The position numbers were made by a program, and so were the translations under genes. The notes under the pieces were generated by a model. The model did no database searches and was not told the origin of the DNA. It worked only from the letters and a program-made list of their open reading frames with translations. Shown here piece by piece: positions 14,204-22,474 of a stretch of DNA of 44,701 nt; position 1 is the stretch's first letter; every line of letters begins with the position of its first letter. The DNA lies in NCBI GenBank assembly GCA_015061465.1, contig SUWN01000015.1, positions 1 to 44,701 of the forward strand, read 5' to 3'. The DNA comes from Treponema bryantii (GTDB lineage Bacteria > Spirochaetota > Spirochaetia > Treponematales > Treponemataceae).

Positions 14204-16393
14204 ATGAAGAAACAACAATCACAAGAACATATTTGGCACTTTGTACAAAACGGTGGACTAATTCAGCCCCAAATTTCTACAATTCATGATGTATTAAATT
14301 TAGAAAATCTGGATCCTAAAATGTGGACAGCGTTAGCTTGTCCTGTTTCTGGTTTGGAATTTAGCGAAGAAACACTAAATTTATTAGATAAAGACAAAAA
14401 TGGAAGAGTTCGTGTTCCAGAAATTTTAAGCGTAGTTGAATTTATTAAAAAATATTTTTCTAAGCCCGAAATTTTGATGAATGAAGGTGATTCAATTCCG
14501 CTTGATGCTTTGAGCGAAACGCTTTTTGATTGCGGCCATTCTCCTTTAGAATCGGCAAAAGCTGTTTTACAAATTTTAGGAAAAGATGATGCGCAAGAAA
14601 TTTGTTATCAAGATGTTTCTACAAGCGATAAACTTTTTACGCCAGACACAATAAATGGCGATGGAATTCTTCCTGCAGAATGTATAAAAGATGAATTTGC
14701 ATCTTCTGTTGTAAAAGACATTATCGCTTGTACTGGCGGAATGGACGAAATTAGCGGTGTAAAAGGAATTAATCGTGCGCAAAAAGATGATTTTTTTGCA
14801 AAAGCAAAGGAATTAAAGGAATGGCGCAAAACTGCTGTTCAAGAAGACCCAAAAATCTTCTTTTTAAAAGATAACACTGATTCTGCGGCAAAAGTTTTTA
14901 CAAAAGTTCAGGATAAAATCAACGACTTTTATTTGCGCTGTTCTTTAATAAATTACGATTCTGACGCAAAAGAAATTTTAACAGCGCAAAATCAAAAAAT
15001 GTTTTTGACAGAAGAAGGTGTTGTTTGTTCCAAAGAAAATCTTGCTTTATTGCCAATTGCATTGTGTGAAGCAGGAAAATCTCTTCCTTTAGATTCATCT
15101 ATAAATCCTGCGTGGGAATCAGAAATAAAAGAATTTAAAGAACAAATTATAAAACCACTTTTTGAAAAAGAAATCGCAAGTCTTTCTGAAACAAATTGGC
15201 GAAAAATCGAGGCGCTTTTTGTTCCATATTTGAATTGGTATAAAGCAATGCCAGAAAATTCAGTTTCGGGCTTAGGATTGGATAGAATTAATGAAATTTT
15301 GAATTCCGACGCAGAAAAAATCATCGATGAGTATTTGGAAAAAGAAGAAAATCATCCTCCAATTGCTTTGGCTTCTGTGGAATTAAAGAAGATGATTTTG
15401 ATTCGGCGTGATTTTGTAAAATTGCTCAAAAATTTTGTTTCATTTTCTGATTTTTACACTCCGGGGCAAAAAGCAATTTTCCAAGCAGGAACTTTATTTA
15501 TAGATGGACGTTCTTGTGATTTATGTTTTAAAGTTCTAGACATTGCAAAACACGGAACAATGACCGCACTTTCACAATGCTTTTTAGTTTATTGTGATTG
15601 TGTAAAAAAAGACAAATCTGGCGAAAAAATACAAATTGCAGCCTTAATTAGTAACGGAACTACAGACAACCTTCTTGTAGGAAGAAACGGAATTTTTTAT
15701 GATAGACAAGGAAACGATTGGGACGCAACAATTGTAAAAATCGTGGACAATCCTGTGAGCATAAAACAAGCATTTTGGGCGCCATATAAAAAAATCATGC
15801 GTTTGATTCAAGAAAAAATTGCCAAATCAACAACTTCGGCAGAAAGCAAAGTTTTTGATTCAATGGCAAAAGTCGTAGAAAATCCATCTGAAGCTGCAAA
15901 CGGGCTTTCTTCCAAAAAAACAGACGTTGGAACAATTGCCGCAATTAGCGTTGCGTTCACAGGAATTGCAACCGTAGTTGGCGGAATTATGGAAGCATTC
16001 TTAGGCTTGGGAAAATGGATTCCGCTTGGAATTATTGGAATTGTTTTGATAATTTCACTACCATCAGTGTTGATTGCGTGGCGCAAATTAAAACAACGAA
16101 ACATCGCTCCTATTTTGGACGCGTCAGGATGGGCAATCAACGGAAACGTACGAATTCCAACATTGCTTGGCGACAGTTTGACAAAACTTCCTGTTTATCC
16201 AGTAAAATCTTTCTTGCCAACAAAAGATCCTTACGCTAGCAAAAAATTCCCTACAAAGCGTGTAATTCTTTGCGTAGTTTTGGCAGCAATAATTATTACA
16301 GGCGTTGTAATCATCGTAAAAAATCCAGACGGAATTGGTGGTGTGTGGGAAAGCATAAAAAACTTTGGAAGAAAATTTGTAATTAAAAAATAA
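14204..16393 (+). CDS. EF-hand containing membrane protein of unknown function
   Basis: 729 residues from the ATG at 14204 (an in-frame ATG at 14177 lacks a ribosome binding site; neither start has a good one). Residues 62-73 are a textbook 12-residue EF-hand loop with D62, D64, N66, G67 and E73 as calcium ligands. A degenerate second one is in INGDGILPAEC near residue 160. The middle 350 residues are soluble and unrecognised, with a conserved-looking RNGIFYDRQGNDWDATIVKIVDNPVSIKQAFWAPYKK. Two adjacent transmembrane segments lie near 580-630 (IAAISVAFTGIATVVGG, PLGIIGIVLIISLPSVL) and one at the C-terminus (ILCVVLAAIIITGVVIIV). No signal peptide, so the large domain is probably cytoplasmic. 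No operon partner. Confidence 0.7.
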   Translation: MKKQQSQEHIWHFVQNGGLIQPQISTIHDVLNLENLDPKMWTALACPVSGLEFSEETLNLLDKDKNGRVRVPEILSVVEFIKKYFSKPEILMNEGDSIPLDALSETLFDCGHSPLESAKAVLQILGKDDAQEICYQDVSTSDKLFTPDTINGDGILPAECIKDEFASSVVKDIIACTGGMDEISGVKGINRAQKDDFFAKAKELKEWRKTAVQEDPKIFFLKDNTDSAAKVFTKVQDKINDFYLRCSLINYDSDAKEILTAQNQKMFLTEEGVVCSKENLALLPIALCEAGKSLPLDSSINPAWESEIKEFKEQIIKPLFEKEIASLSETNWRKIEALFVPYLNWYKAMPENSVSGLGLDRINEILNSDAEKIIDEYLEKEENHPPIALASVELKKMILIRRDFVKLLKNFVSFSDFYTPGQKAIFQAGTLFIDGRSCDLCFKVLDIAKHGTMTALSQCFLVYCDCVKKDKSGEKIQIAALISNGTTDNLLVGRNGIFYDRQGNDWDATIVKIVDNPVSIKQAFWAPYKKIMRLIQEKIAKSTTSAESKVFDSMAKVVENPSEAANGLSSKKTDVGTIAAISVAFTGIATVVGGIMEAFLGLGKWIPLGIIGIVLIISLPSVLIAWRKLKQRNIAPILDASGWAINGNVRIPTLLGDSLTKLPVYPVKSFLPTKDPYASKKFPTKRVILCVVLAAIIITGVVIIVKNPDGIGGVWESIKNFGRKFVIKK

Positions 16394-16409
16394 AATAAAA
16401 AATTTTTCT

Positions 16410-16551
16410 CCACACGGATTTGCTCAGGACTAACGTCCTTCGCTTTTTGTATTAGAAATGATTTATTTTTAGTAAAGAAATCACAAAAGCAATAAAGTGA
16501 ACAGTGTTATTCGTAGCGTAATTTCTAGCGACTGTGAACAAATCCGCGTGG
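16410..16551. repeat. 142-bp element with inverted repeat ends
   Basis: CCACACGGATTTG (16410-16422) and CAAATCCGCGTGG (16539-16551) are complementary at 12 of 13 positions. Inside are AGGAC-taac-GTCCT, GATTT/AAATC and ACAGT/ACTGT pairings. It fills most of the gap between the EF-hand gene and the Rpn gene and has no reading frame. Confidence 0.6.
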
Positions 16552-16651
16552 CAACCTTTTCTTATAAAAACAATTTTTTACAAAAAATCTCACTTTTTTC
16601 TCAAAAAATGGTCCGAAAAAATCTTTTTTGTCCATATTAACTATAGGAAGA

Positions 16652-16679
16652 AATTCAGAATTCGGAATTCGGAATTCAG
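16652..16679. repeat. Heptamer tandem repeat (AATTCRG)x4, locus 2
   Basis: Four exact 7-base units (CAG, CGG, CGG, CAG variants) matching the array at 445-472, here 38 bases upstream of the Rpn-family gene rather than in a terminator. Confidence 0.8.
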
Positions 16680-16716
16680 AATTATTGAAAAATATTACAA
16701 AAAAGGTGGATTAAAA

Positions 16717-17541
16717 ATGAACACAATTAAACCTGTAGAAGAGCTAACCTTTACAGATGATTTCATGTTTGGCTATGTTTTACGTGACCCAGAAATCTGT
16801 AAAACATTATTAGAGACCCTTCTAGGAATTCAAATCGAGCATCTTGAATATCCAGAATTACAAAAATCTATCAGCTCATTTTATGAGAGTAAAGGTGTTA
16901 GATTAGATGTATATATAAAAGGTAGCAATCGTGTTTTTGATATTGAAATTCAAAATGATTTTCAACTCGCTCTGCCTAGAAGAACTCGATATTATCAATC
17001 TATGATAGACATGGACGATTTATTAAAAGGCGCAGATTATTCGCAACTTAACGATAGTTTTGTAATCTTTGTTTGTCAATTTGACCCTTTCAATGCAGAT
17101 TTACCATGTTACACTTTTAAGAATTTATGTTTAGAAAATAAAAACATAGAATTAAGCGACGGAACTACAAAAGTAATTTTCAACTCTTCAGCTTATGAGA
17201 AGGAAAATAATCTAGAAATTTCTGCATTCTTGAAGTATATTAAAACTAAAGTTCCAACTAGTAATTTTACAGACAGACTTCATCGGTTAGTTGAAGAACA
17301 CAAACTTAATAACAAATTCAAAAATGAGTATTTAGCTATGAATTTACATGATAGAGATATTACAAGAAAAGCTTTCCAAGAAGGTGAAACATTGGGTATT
17401 GAAAAAGGTATTTCCCAAGGCGCTGAACAAAAAGCAATTGAAACAGCAAAAAGTGCTATAAAAATGGGGCTTTCAATCCAACAGATTATTCAACTTACAG
17501 GGCTTTCTGAAGAAGTAGTAAATAAATTAATGAAAGAATAA
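16717..17541 (+). CDS. Rpn family recombination-promoting nuclease / PD-(D/E)XK transposase-like protein
   Basis: 274 residues from the ATG at 16717, which has AGGTGG seven bases upstream; an open frame extends upstream to 16534 but runs through the repeats. The start LTFTDDFMFGYVLRDPEICKTLLETLLG, then GVRLDVYIKG...VFDIEIQND (the D-(9-20)-ExQ nuclease motif) and RRTRYYQSMIDMDDL are the signature of this family. The tail EGETLGIEKGISQGAEQKAIETAKSAIKMGLSIQQIIQLTGLSEEVVNKLMKE is the usual repetitive, variable C-terminus. In E. coli such proteins promote recA-independent recombination by cutting DNA. These genes are often multicopy in Treponema; only one is here. Appears complete. Confidence 0.85.
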   Translation: MNTIKPVEELTFTDDFMFGYVLRDPEICKTLLETLLGIQIEHLEYPELQKSISSFYESKGVRLDVYIKGSNRVFDIEIQNDFQLALPRRTRYYQSMIDMDDLLKGADYSQLNDSFVIFVCQFDPFNADLPCYTFKNLCLENKNIELSDGTTKVIFNSSAYEKENNLEISAFLKYIKTKVPTSNFTDRLHRLVEEHKLNNKFKNEYLAMNLHDRDITRKAFQEGETLGIEKGISQGAEQKAIETAKSAIKMGLSIQQIIQLTGLSEEVVNKLMKE

Positions 17542-17623
17542 ATCTTAGATATTTTTCCGTGAAATAACAAGAACGAATTTTTGCAAGATTTTTTTCTTCG
17601 TAGTAATATTTTGATTTTTCGGT

Positions 17624-17629
17624 TATAGT
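17624..17629 (+). promoter_or_regulatory. -10-like box of the RNA methyltransferase gene, probably leaderless
   Basis: TATAGT seven bases before the ATG at 17637; no ribosome binding site. A GTG at 17628 in frame would overlap this box. Confidence 0.4.
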
Positions 17630-17636
17630 GGTTTTT

Positions 17637-18410
17637 ATGAAGAACAAATACAATAATGAACTTGCAGTTTGTGGTTTTGCGGCTGTAAAAAAATTAGAAA
17701 AAAATCATCCTGAAAAAATAACTCGTTTATATTTTACAGAAGAAAAGGCGCCGCTTTTTGGTGGTTTGTGTAAAAAACTTTCGCAAAAAAAATGTCCTTA
17801 CAACAAAGTGATGAACGAAGATTTGGAAAAACTTTGTGGTAGCGTTCATCATCAGGGTGTTGTTGCTATGATTGAAAGCCCACAAATTGAACAAATTGAT
17901 TCCGACATTGTGGATTCGTGGGTAAAAAATAAAGAAAACGCTGTTTTGCTTGATAGAATTGGTAACGCAAATAATTTTGGTGCTATTGTTCGTAGCGCGG
18001 CTTTTTTTGGCATAAAAAATATTATTATTCCGTTAGATGAATCTCAAAGTTCCATCACGACAAGTTCGTACAGAGTTGCAGAAGGCGGAATGGAATACGT
18101 GAATATTTATTCTGTTCGTTCTACAGCTCGTTTGCTCGATGTTTTAAAAGGAAAAATGATTCGTGTTGGAACTAGTCTTGAAGCAAAAAAATCTGTTAAT
18201 GAATTAAAAAAGATTGCCTCTGGCGATAAACCGGTTTTAATCATCCTTGGTAACGAAGAAAAAGGCATTTCTGATATTGTAAAATCAAATTGTGATGAAC
18301 AAATCATCATTCCTTTTGCTGGAATGTCTCAAGGAAAAAAATGTAACATCGACAGTTTGAATGTAGCGCAAGCAGCAAGTATTATTTTCTACAATTTATT
18401 GTACGAATAA
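17637..18410 (+). CDS. TrmH/SpoU family RNA 2'-O-methyltransferase
   Basis: 257 residues. N-terminal substrate-binding region (VCGFAAVKKLEKNHPEKITRLYFTEEK...VHHQGVVAMIE) followed by the SPOUT knot with its three motifs: motif 1 LDRIGNANNFGAIVRSAAFFGIKNIIIP, motif 2 VLIILGNEEKGIS, motif 3 IIIPFAGMSQGKKCNIDSLNVAQAASIIFY. This class methylates ribose in 23S rRNA (RlmB) or tRNA (TrmH). The motif 3 insert MSQGKKCN is unusual because PMxGxxxSLN is the normal form. The last codons GAA-TAA lie inside structured repeat copy 2, whose inverted repeat begins with the stop codon. The start at 17637 is preferred over GTG 17628. Confidence 0.8.
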   Translation: MKNKYNNELAVCGFAAVKKLEKNHPEKITRLYFTEEKAPLFGGLCKKLSQKKCPYNKVMNEDLEKLCGSVHHQGVVAMIESPQIEQIDSDIVDSWVKNKENAVLLDRIGNANNFGAIVRSAAFFGIKNIIIPLDESQSSITTSSYRVAEGGMEYVNIYSVRSTARLLDVLKGKMIRVGTSLEAKKSVNELKKIASGDKPVLIILGNEEKGISDIVKSNCDEQIIIPFAGMSQGKKCNIDSLNVAQAASIIFYNLLYE

Positions 18411-18910
18411 ATTAAACATATAATAAATAAACATCGAGCGAAAAAGGCTCCCGTGAATAACCGTACTTATGCTCCGCCGAGAGCCCTCGCGCTTCGCTTG
18501 AGTGAATATATCGAACAGTTTTATCGGGCTCAACGCTGCGCAAAGCACGAACATTCACTCCGCCTTTTTCAGACGTATTTTTTATATGTTTACTTTATCG
18601 AATTTGCCCGAAATTTTTAAATGAATTTTACATATACCAACGTTCGTATTTTAAATATTTCCGCCTGTTTAGATAAATTAAACATTTATAAATAATGTTT
18701 AAAAAAAATAGATTTTGCGCGAGCGAACGGAGGTTGGGGCAAAAACACCCTGCTTGTGGCAGCCACAATAGTGGCTGGTTCTATAGTTTCTATACCACAA
18801 GCAGCGTGTAGCGAGTTATCGAGCGTTTTTGAACCAGCCTACGTAAGCGGGAGCAATTATAAATTATTTTATTTAACTCTTTGGTTTTAATTGTTTAATT
18901 TAATCCTACA
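18405..18910 (+). repeat. Structured dispersed repeat, copy 2
   Basis: A 506-base copy of the element at 7275-7779, same strand, 11.1 kb away. Terminal inverted repeat at 18408-18418 and 18892-18902. Stems: 18413-18423 with 18582-18592, 18440-18448/18562-18570, 18453-18458/18553-18558. In the diverged centre GAGCCC (18481-18486) pairs with GGGCTC (18526-18531) where copy 1 has TTCGACC/GGTCGAA: three base pairs are changed on both sides. The three-helix junction in the 3' half is identical to copy 1. A palindrome TTAAACATT/AATGTTTAA lies between the two halves and is weaker in copy 1. The element fills the space between the methyltransferase and the dnaX promoter; only 54 bases separate it from dnaX. 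Confidence 0.9.
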
Positions 18911-18949
18911 TTTTTGTATTAAGTGTTTGTTTTCAAAAGCGTCAAATAC

Positions 18950-18958
18950 TGTTATAAT
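18950..18958 (+). promoter_or_regulatory. Extended -10 promoter of dnaX, probably leaderless
   Basis: TGTTATAAT ends six bases before the dnaX ATG; no ribosome binding site. Confidence 0.55.
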
Positions 18959-18964
18959 TAACTT

Positions 18965-20971
18965 ATGTCTTATGAAGTTACAGCCACACGAAGGCGTCCT
19001 CAACGTTTTGAAGATTTAGTTGGTCAGGAATTTGTAGCAGAAACTCTTAAAAATTCCATAAAATCTGGGAAAATTGCTCACGCTTATTTGTTTGCAGGTC
19101 CTAGAGGTTGTGGTAAAACTTCTTCTGCAAGAATTCTGGCAAAAGCGTTAAATTGTCAGCACGGGCCAACTGATACACCATGCGGAACTTGTTCAAATTG
19201 TTTGGAAATTACAAAAGGTTCATCGCTTGATGTAATAGAAATAGACGGTGCATCAAATACTGGTGTAGAAAATATCCGTCAAATTAAAGATGAAGTTCTT
19301 TTTCCTCCTAACAGTTGTCGTTATAAAATCTACATTATAGATGAAGTTCACATGCTTTCTACGAGTGCGTTCAATGCTCTTTTAAAAACAATTGAAGAGC
19401 CGCCTCCACACGTTATTTTTATTTTTGCAACGACTGAACTTCAAAAAGTTCCTGCAACTATTAAAAGCCGATGTCAGCAGTTCAATTTTAGACTTGTTGC
19501 TATAGAAAAAGTAAAAAATTGTCTTGCACAAGCGGCGGCTGAATTAAATATTCAAGCTGATGATGAAGCATTGTTCTGGATTGCGCGGGAATCAACTGGT
19601 TCTATGCGTGATGCTTACACTTTGTTTGATCAAGTTGTTGCTTTTAGTGACGGTTATATTACTTACGAAAAAATCCGCGATAAATTAGGACTTGTTGGAA
19701 TTGAAAAACTCAACTCGATTTTTGAAAGTTGTGTTCAAGCTCAAACAGAAGTTGTTCTAAAATATTTGGATGAATTTATTTCGGCAGGAATTTCTATCGA
19801 ACAATTAATTTCAAACAGCGCAGATTATATTAGAAGTTTGTTGTTAATCAAAAATGGAATTTCTAAAGAAGCATTGTTGGGTAATAGTGTTGAACGTTAC
19901 AGTTCTCTTGTTTTGAATTCATGGTCGCCTATTCAAATGGAACGCGCGCTTTCTATTTTCTTGCAACTTTACCGCGATATTAGATATTCGCTTTCTCCTC
20001 GTTATGAATTGGAACTTGTATTTAGCAGAATGTGCTGGATAAAAGATTTTGTTTCTAACATGGAAGTAAAACGTGCAATTGAAGCAGCTCAATCTTTGTT
20101 AGATTCTGCGCCAAAAAATCCTGAAAATTCGCAGCAACCACAAAATACAAACGTGGGGCAAAATGCGGGTTTTAATCAACGTGCAGAAGTTAACTCAAAT
20201 CGGCCTGTTCCAAATGGATTACCAACTTTTTCAATGTTGTCTGGTTCTTCAAATCAAAACGATTCTCAAGGAGATTCTGCGTCCCCTTTTTATGATGGCG
20301 GTTCACTGCCGCCTGAACAATCAGTGAATGAACAAAATCAGGTGGCTAGTTCTGAAGTTGAAAAAAAAGAAATTGATGAACGATTAAAAATTCATCTTCC
20401 TGAAGAATTCAACGCAAAAACTCAAGAAGCGCCTGTTGTTCAGTTTAGCGTTCCTGTGTCTGATTCATATTCTGAAAATCCAGATGATGAAGATGATGAT
20501 TGGAGCAATGTTGGTGCGCCAGAAGAAAATGATTACGAAAGTTACGAGCCTCAATATTACGAAGAACCTGCCGAAATTCAGCCGATTCAAAGCGTAAGAG
20601 TTCAATTGAACGAAAAAGTTCAAACGGCTGACGGAAATTATCTTTCTGTTGCGCAACTTCGTGGGCAAGTAATGGCGGCGCTTTCTTTGGTAGATGGTTT
20701 TGCTTCTGCCGCGTTAGAAAAAACGTCCGAATGGATTTGTTACCCAGATTCCATCGAGACAAAAGTTCCTTCCGCTTACGATTTATCTATTTTGGAAAAG
20801 AAAAAACAGGCAATTTGCGATGAAATTTCAAAAATTCTTGGAAAAAATATCTTCTTAAAAGTTGGCGTGGAAGAAATTCAGCAAAATGAAGAAAAAAATC
20901 TGGGTGAACTTCCTCCTCAAGTGGAACTCTTGGTTTCTACTTTTAGAGGAACTGTAATCGCTGGAAAATAA
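18965..20971 (+). CDS. dnaX: DNA polymerase III subunits gamma and tau
   Basis: 668 residues. AAA+ clamp-loader core: RPQRFEDLVGQEFVAETLKN, Walker A GPRGCGKTS at residues 45-53, a zinc site C64, C73, C76, C79, Walker B IIDEVHMLSTSAFNALLKTIEEPP and sensor 1 FIFATTELQKVPATIKSRCQQF. Domain III follows to about residue 370. Residues ~380-540 are a low-complexity acidic and Gln/Asn-rich linker. The last ~130 residues resemble a tau-type C-terminal domain that would bind the polymerase. No obvious A-run slippage site for a short gamma form was noticed. Followed by ybaB and recR, the classical arrangement. Confidence 0.93.
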   Translation: MSYEVTATRRRPQRFEDLVGQEFVAETLKNSIKSGKIAHAYLFAGPRGCGKTSSARILAKALNCQHGPTDTPCGTCSNCLEITKGSSLDVIEIDGASNTGVENIRQIKDEVLFPPNSCRYKIYIIDEVHMLSTSAFNALLKTIEEPPPHVIFIFATTELQKVPATIKSRCQQFNFRLVAIEKVKNCLAQAAAELNIQADDEALFWIARESTGSMRDAYTLFDQVVAFSDGYITYEKIRDKLGLVGIEKLNSIFESCVQAQTEVVLKYLDEFISAGISIEQLISNSADYIRSLLLIKNGISKEALLGNSVERYSSLVLNSWSPIQMERALSIFLQLYRDIRYSLSPRYELELVFSRMCWIKDFVSNMEVKRAIEAAQSLLDSAPKNPENSQQPQNTNVGQNAGFNQRAEVNSNRPVPNGLPTFSMLSGSSNQNDSQGDSASPFYDGGSLPPEQSVNEQNQVASSEVEKKEIDERLKIHLPEEFNAKTQEAPVVQFSVPVSDSYSENPDDEDDDWSNVGAPEENDYESYEPQYYEEPAEIQPIQSVRVQLNEKVQTADGNYLSVAQLRGQVMAALSLVDGFASAALEKTSEWICYPDSIETKVPSAYDLSILEKKKQAICDEISKILGKNIFLKVGVEEIQQNEEKNLGELPPQVELLVSTFRGTVIAGK

Positions 20972-21003
20972 ATTTAAGTTATAAAAAAATGGAGGTTTAA
21001 TTT

Positions 21004-21315
21004 ATGAATCCTTTTGAATTATTAAAAAATTCGCATGCTATAAAAGAACAGTCAGAAAAACTTCAGGCAGAATTGGCAGAACTTACTGCGGAAGGTTCTT
21101 CTGGCGGAAGAATGGTAAATATTAAAATAAACGGAAAATTTGAACTTCAAGAAATCACTCTTGATCCAATTTGCGTTGATAATCGTGATGTAAAAATGCT
21201 TGAAGATTTGATTATTGCCGCTCACAACAACGCTATGCAAAATATTCAAGAAAAAATTAAAGAAAAAAGTGCGTCTTTATTAGGCGGCCTGAATTTAGGA
21301 AACTTTGGGCTTTAA
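21004..21315 (+). CDS. ybaB: YbaB/EbfC family nucleoid-associated protein
   Basis: 103 residues. N-terminal coiled helix (FELLKNSHAIKEQSEKLQAELAELTAEGSSGGRMVNIKINGKFELQEITLDP) with the VxIxxxGxxxLxxIxIDP pattern, then DVKMLEDLIIAAHNNAMQNIQEKIKEK, the second family block. These small dimers bind DNA; EbfC in the Lyme spirochaete is a known member. A strong GGAGG is placed before the ATG. It sits 32 bases after dnaX and 40 before recR. Confidence 0.9.
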   Translation: MNPFELLKNSHAIKEQSEKLQAELAELTAEGSSGGRMVNIKINGKFELQEITLDPICVDNRDVKMLEDLIIAAHNNAMQNIQEKIKEKSASLLGGLNLGNFGL

Positions 21316-21355
21316 TTTGGACTTTTATTAATTTCAAAAATTGGTGGGTGATAAA

Positions 21356-21946
21356 GTGGGTGTTTTTGAAGATTTAACAGGTTCTTTTTCTAAACTTCCG
21401 GGCATCGGAAAAAAAAGCGCAATCCGAATTGTAAACTGGCTTTTAAAACAAGACAAAATGTATGTTCAACGGTTCGCACAGAATTTGAGCGTTTTGCAAG
21501 ATAAAATCAAACCGTGTTCTATTTGTGGCGCGTGGACCGAAGCTGACCCTTGTCCAATTTGTTCAAATCCTCTTAGAGAAAATAATGTGATTTGTGTAGT
21601 AGAACAATCACAAGATGTTGCGACTATTGAAGCGTACGGAGAATTTAAAGGACAATATCACGTGTTGGGTGGATTAATAAAACCTCTTGAAGGAATTGGT
21701 CCATCGCAACTTGGAATTGCATCGCTTTTGGCAAGATTAAAAGACGGGCAAGTTCAAGAAGTAATCGTTGCAACAAATCCCACAATCGAAGGCGACACAA
21801 CCGCTCTTTATCTAAACAAAGTCATAAAAGAACAATCTGACATAAAAGTAACACGTCTTGCCACAGGAATTCCTGTTGGTGGAGATTTGGAATATATCGA
21901 TAAAAGAACGTTATCTTTAAGTTTCAGAGGAAGAAACACATTTTAA
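21356..21946 (+). CDS. recR: Recombination mediator protein RecR
   Basis: About 196 residues from a GTG start at 21356, chosen because GGTGGG lies seven bases upstream; a TTG at 21341 is also in frame. Helix-hairpin-helix LPGIGKKSAIRIVNWLL, the zinc finger CSICGAWTEADPCPIC (four Cys), then the Toprim domain VICVVEQSQDVATIEAYGEFKGQYHVLGGLIKPLEGIGPSQLGI and VATNPTIEGDTTALYL, ending RLATGIPVGGDLEYIDKRTLSLSFRGR. It works with RecF/RecO to load RecA in gap repair. Third gene of dnaX-ybaB-recR. Confidence 0.93.
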   Translation: MGVFEDLTGSFSKLPGIGKKSAIRIVNWLLKQDKMYVQRFAQNLSVLQDKIKPCSICGAWTEADPCPICSNPLRENNVICVVEQSQDVATIEAYGEFKGQYHVLGGLIKPLEGIGPSQLGIASLLARLKDGQVQEVIVATNPTIEGDTTALYLNKVIKEQSDIKVTRLATGIPVGGDLEYIDKRTLSLSFRGRNTF

Positions 21947-21972
21947 AACAGCAAGCAAATTGAGAGGTTTTT

Positions 21973-22446
21973 ATGGAACTAGCACTTACAATTTTTGCAG
22001 GAATTCTTTTGGGAATTGGTTTTTTGGGAACTTTCGTGCCTATTTTACCGGGTGCGCCTTTAGCGTGGGCAGGTTTGTTACTTGCGTATTTTTCTGATTA
22101 CAACGAAATTTCTTTAACAATTTTAATAATCACAGCTATCGTTGCAATCGTCGTTTCTATTGTAGATAATATTTTTCCAATCACAATGACAAAGAAAACG
22201 GGCGGAAGCAAAGCGGCGACAACTGGTTCAACAATCGGTTTGATTGTCGGTTTATTTGTAGGACCTGTAGGAATTATTCTGGGGCCATTTTGTGGTGCGC
22301 TCGTTGGTGAGTTACTTGAAAATAATGGAGAATTCAAACCTGCGTTAAAAGTTGCTTGGGGTGCATTTTTAGGATTTTTGCTTGGAACAGGAATAAAAAT
22401 GGCCGCAGTTGTGTGGTTTATTTGGGTATATATTTTGAGTTTTTAA
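21973..22446 (+). CDS. DUF456 family membrane protein
   Basis: 157 residues, mostly hydrophobic with about four to five transmembrane segments and Gly-rich helices. The motifs FLGTFVPILPGAPLAWAGLLLAYF and GSKAATTGSTIGLIVGLFVGPVGIILGPFCGALVGELLEN are characteristic of the DUF456 family, whose role is unknown; the central Gly-zipper resembles those of transport or channel proteins. GAGAGG precedes the ATG. It lies 26 bases after recR and 28 before the macroglobulin gene, so may be co-transcribed with either. Confidence 0.8.
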   Translation: MELALTIFAGILLGIGFLGTFVPILPGAPLAWAGLLLAYFSDYNEISLTILIITAIVAIVVSIVDNIFPITMTKKTGGSKAATTGSTIGLIVGLFVGPVGIILGPFCGALVGELLENNGEFKPALKVAWGAFLGFLLGTGIKMAAVVWFIWVYILSF

Positions 22447-22474
22447 TATAAAGTTTTTAATAAGGAGATTATTT

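Noticed and set aside
16534..16716. N-terminal extension of the Rpn-family protein
   Set aside because: It translates the inverted repeat and the heptamer array; the family N-terminus and ribosome binding site place the start at 16717.
18405..18910. Known riboswitch or T-box control of dnaX
   Set aside because: The dnaX promoter with its own -10 box lies downstream of the element, so the element is not in the dnaX leader.
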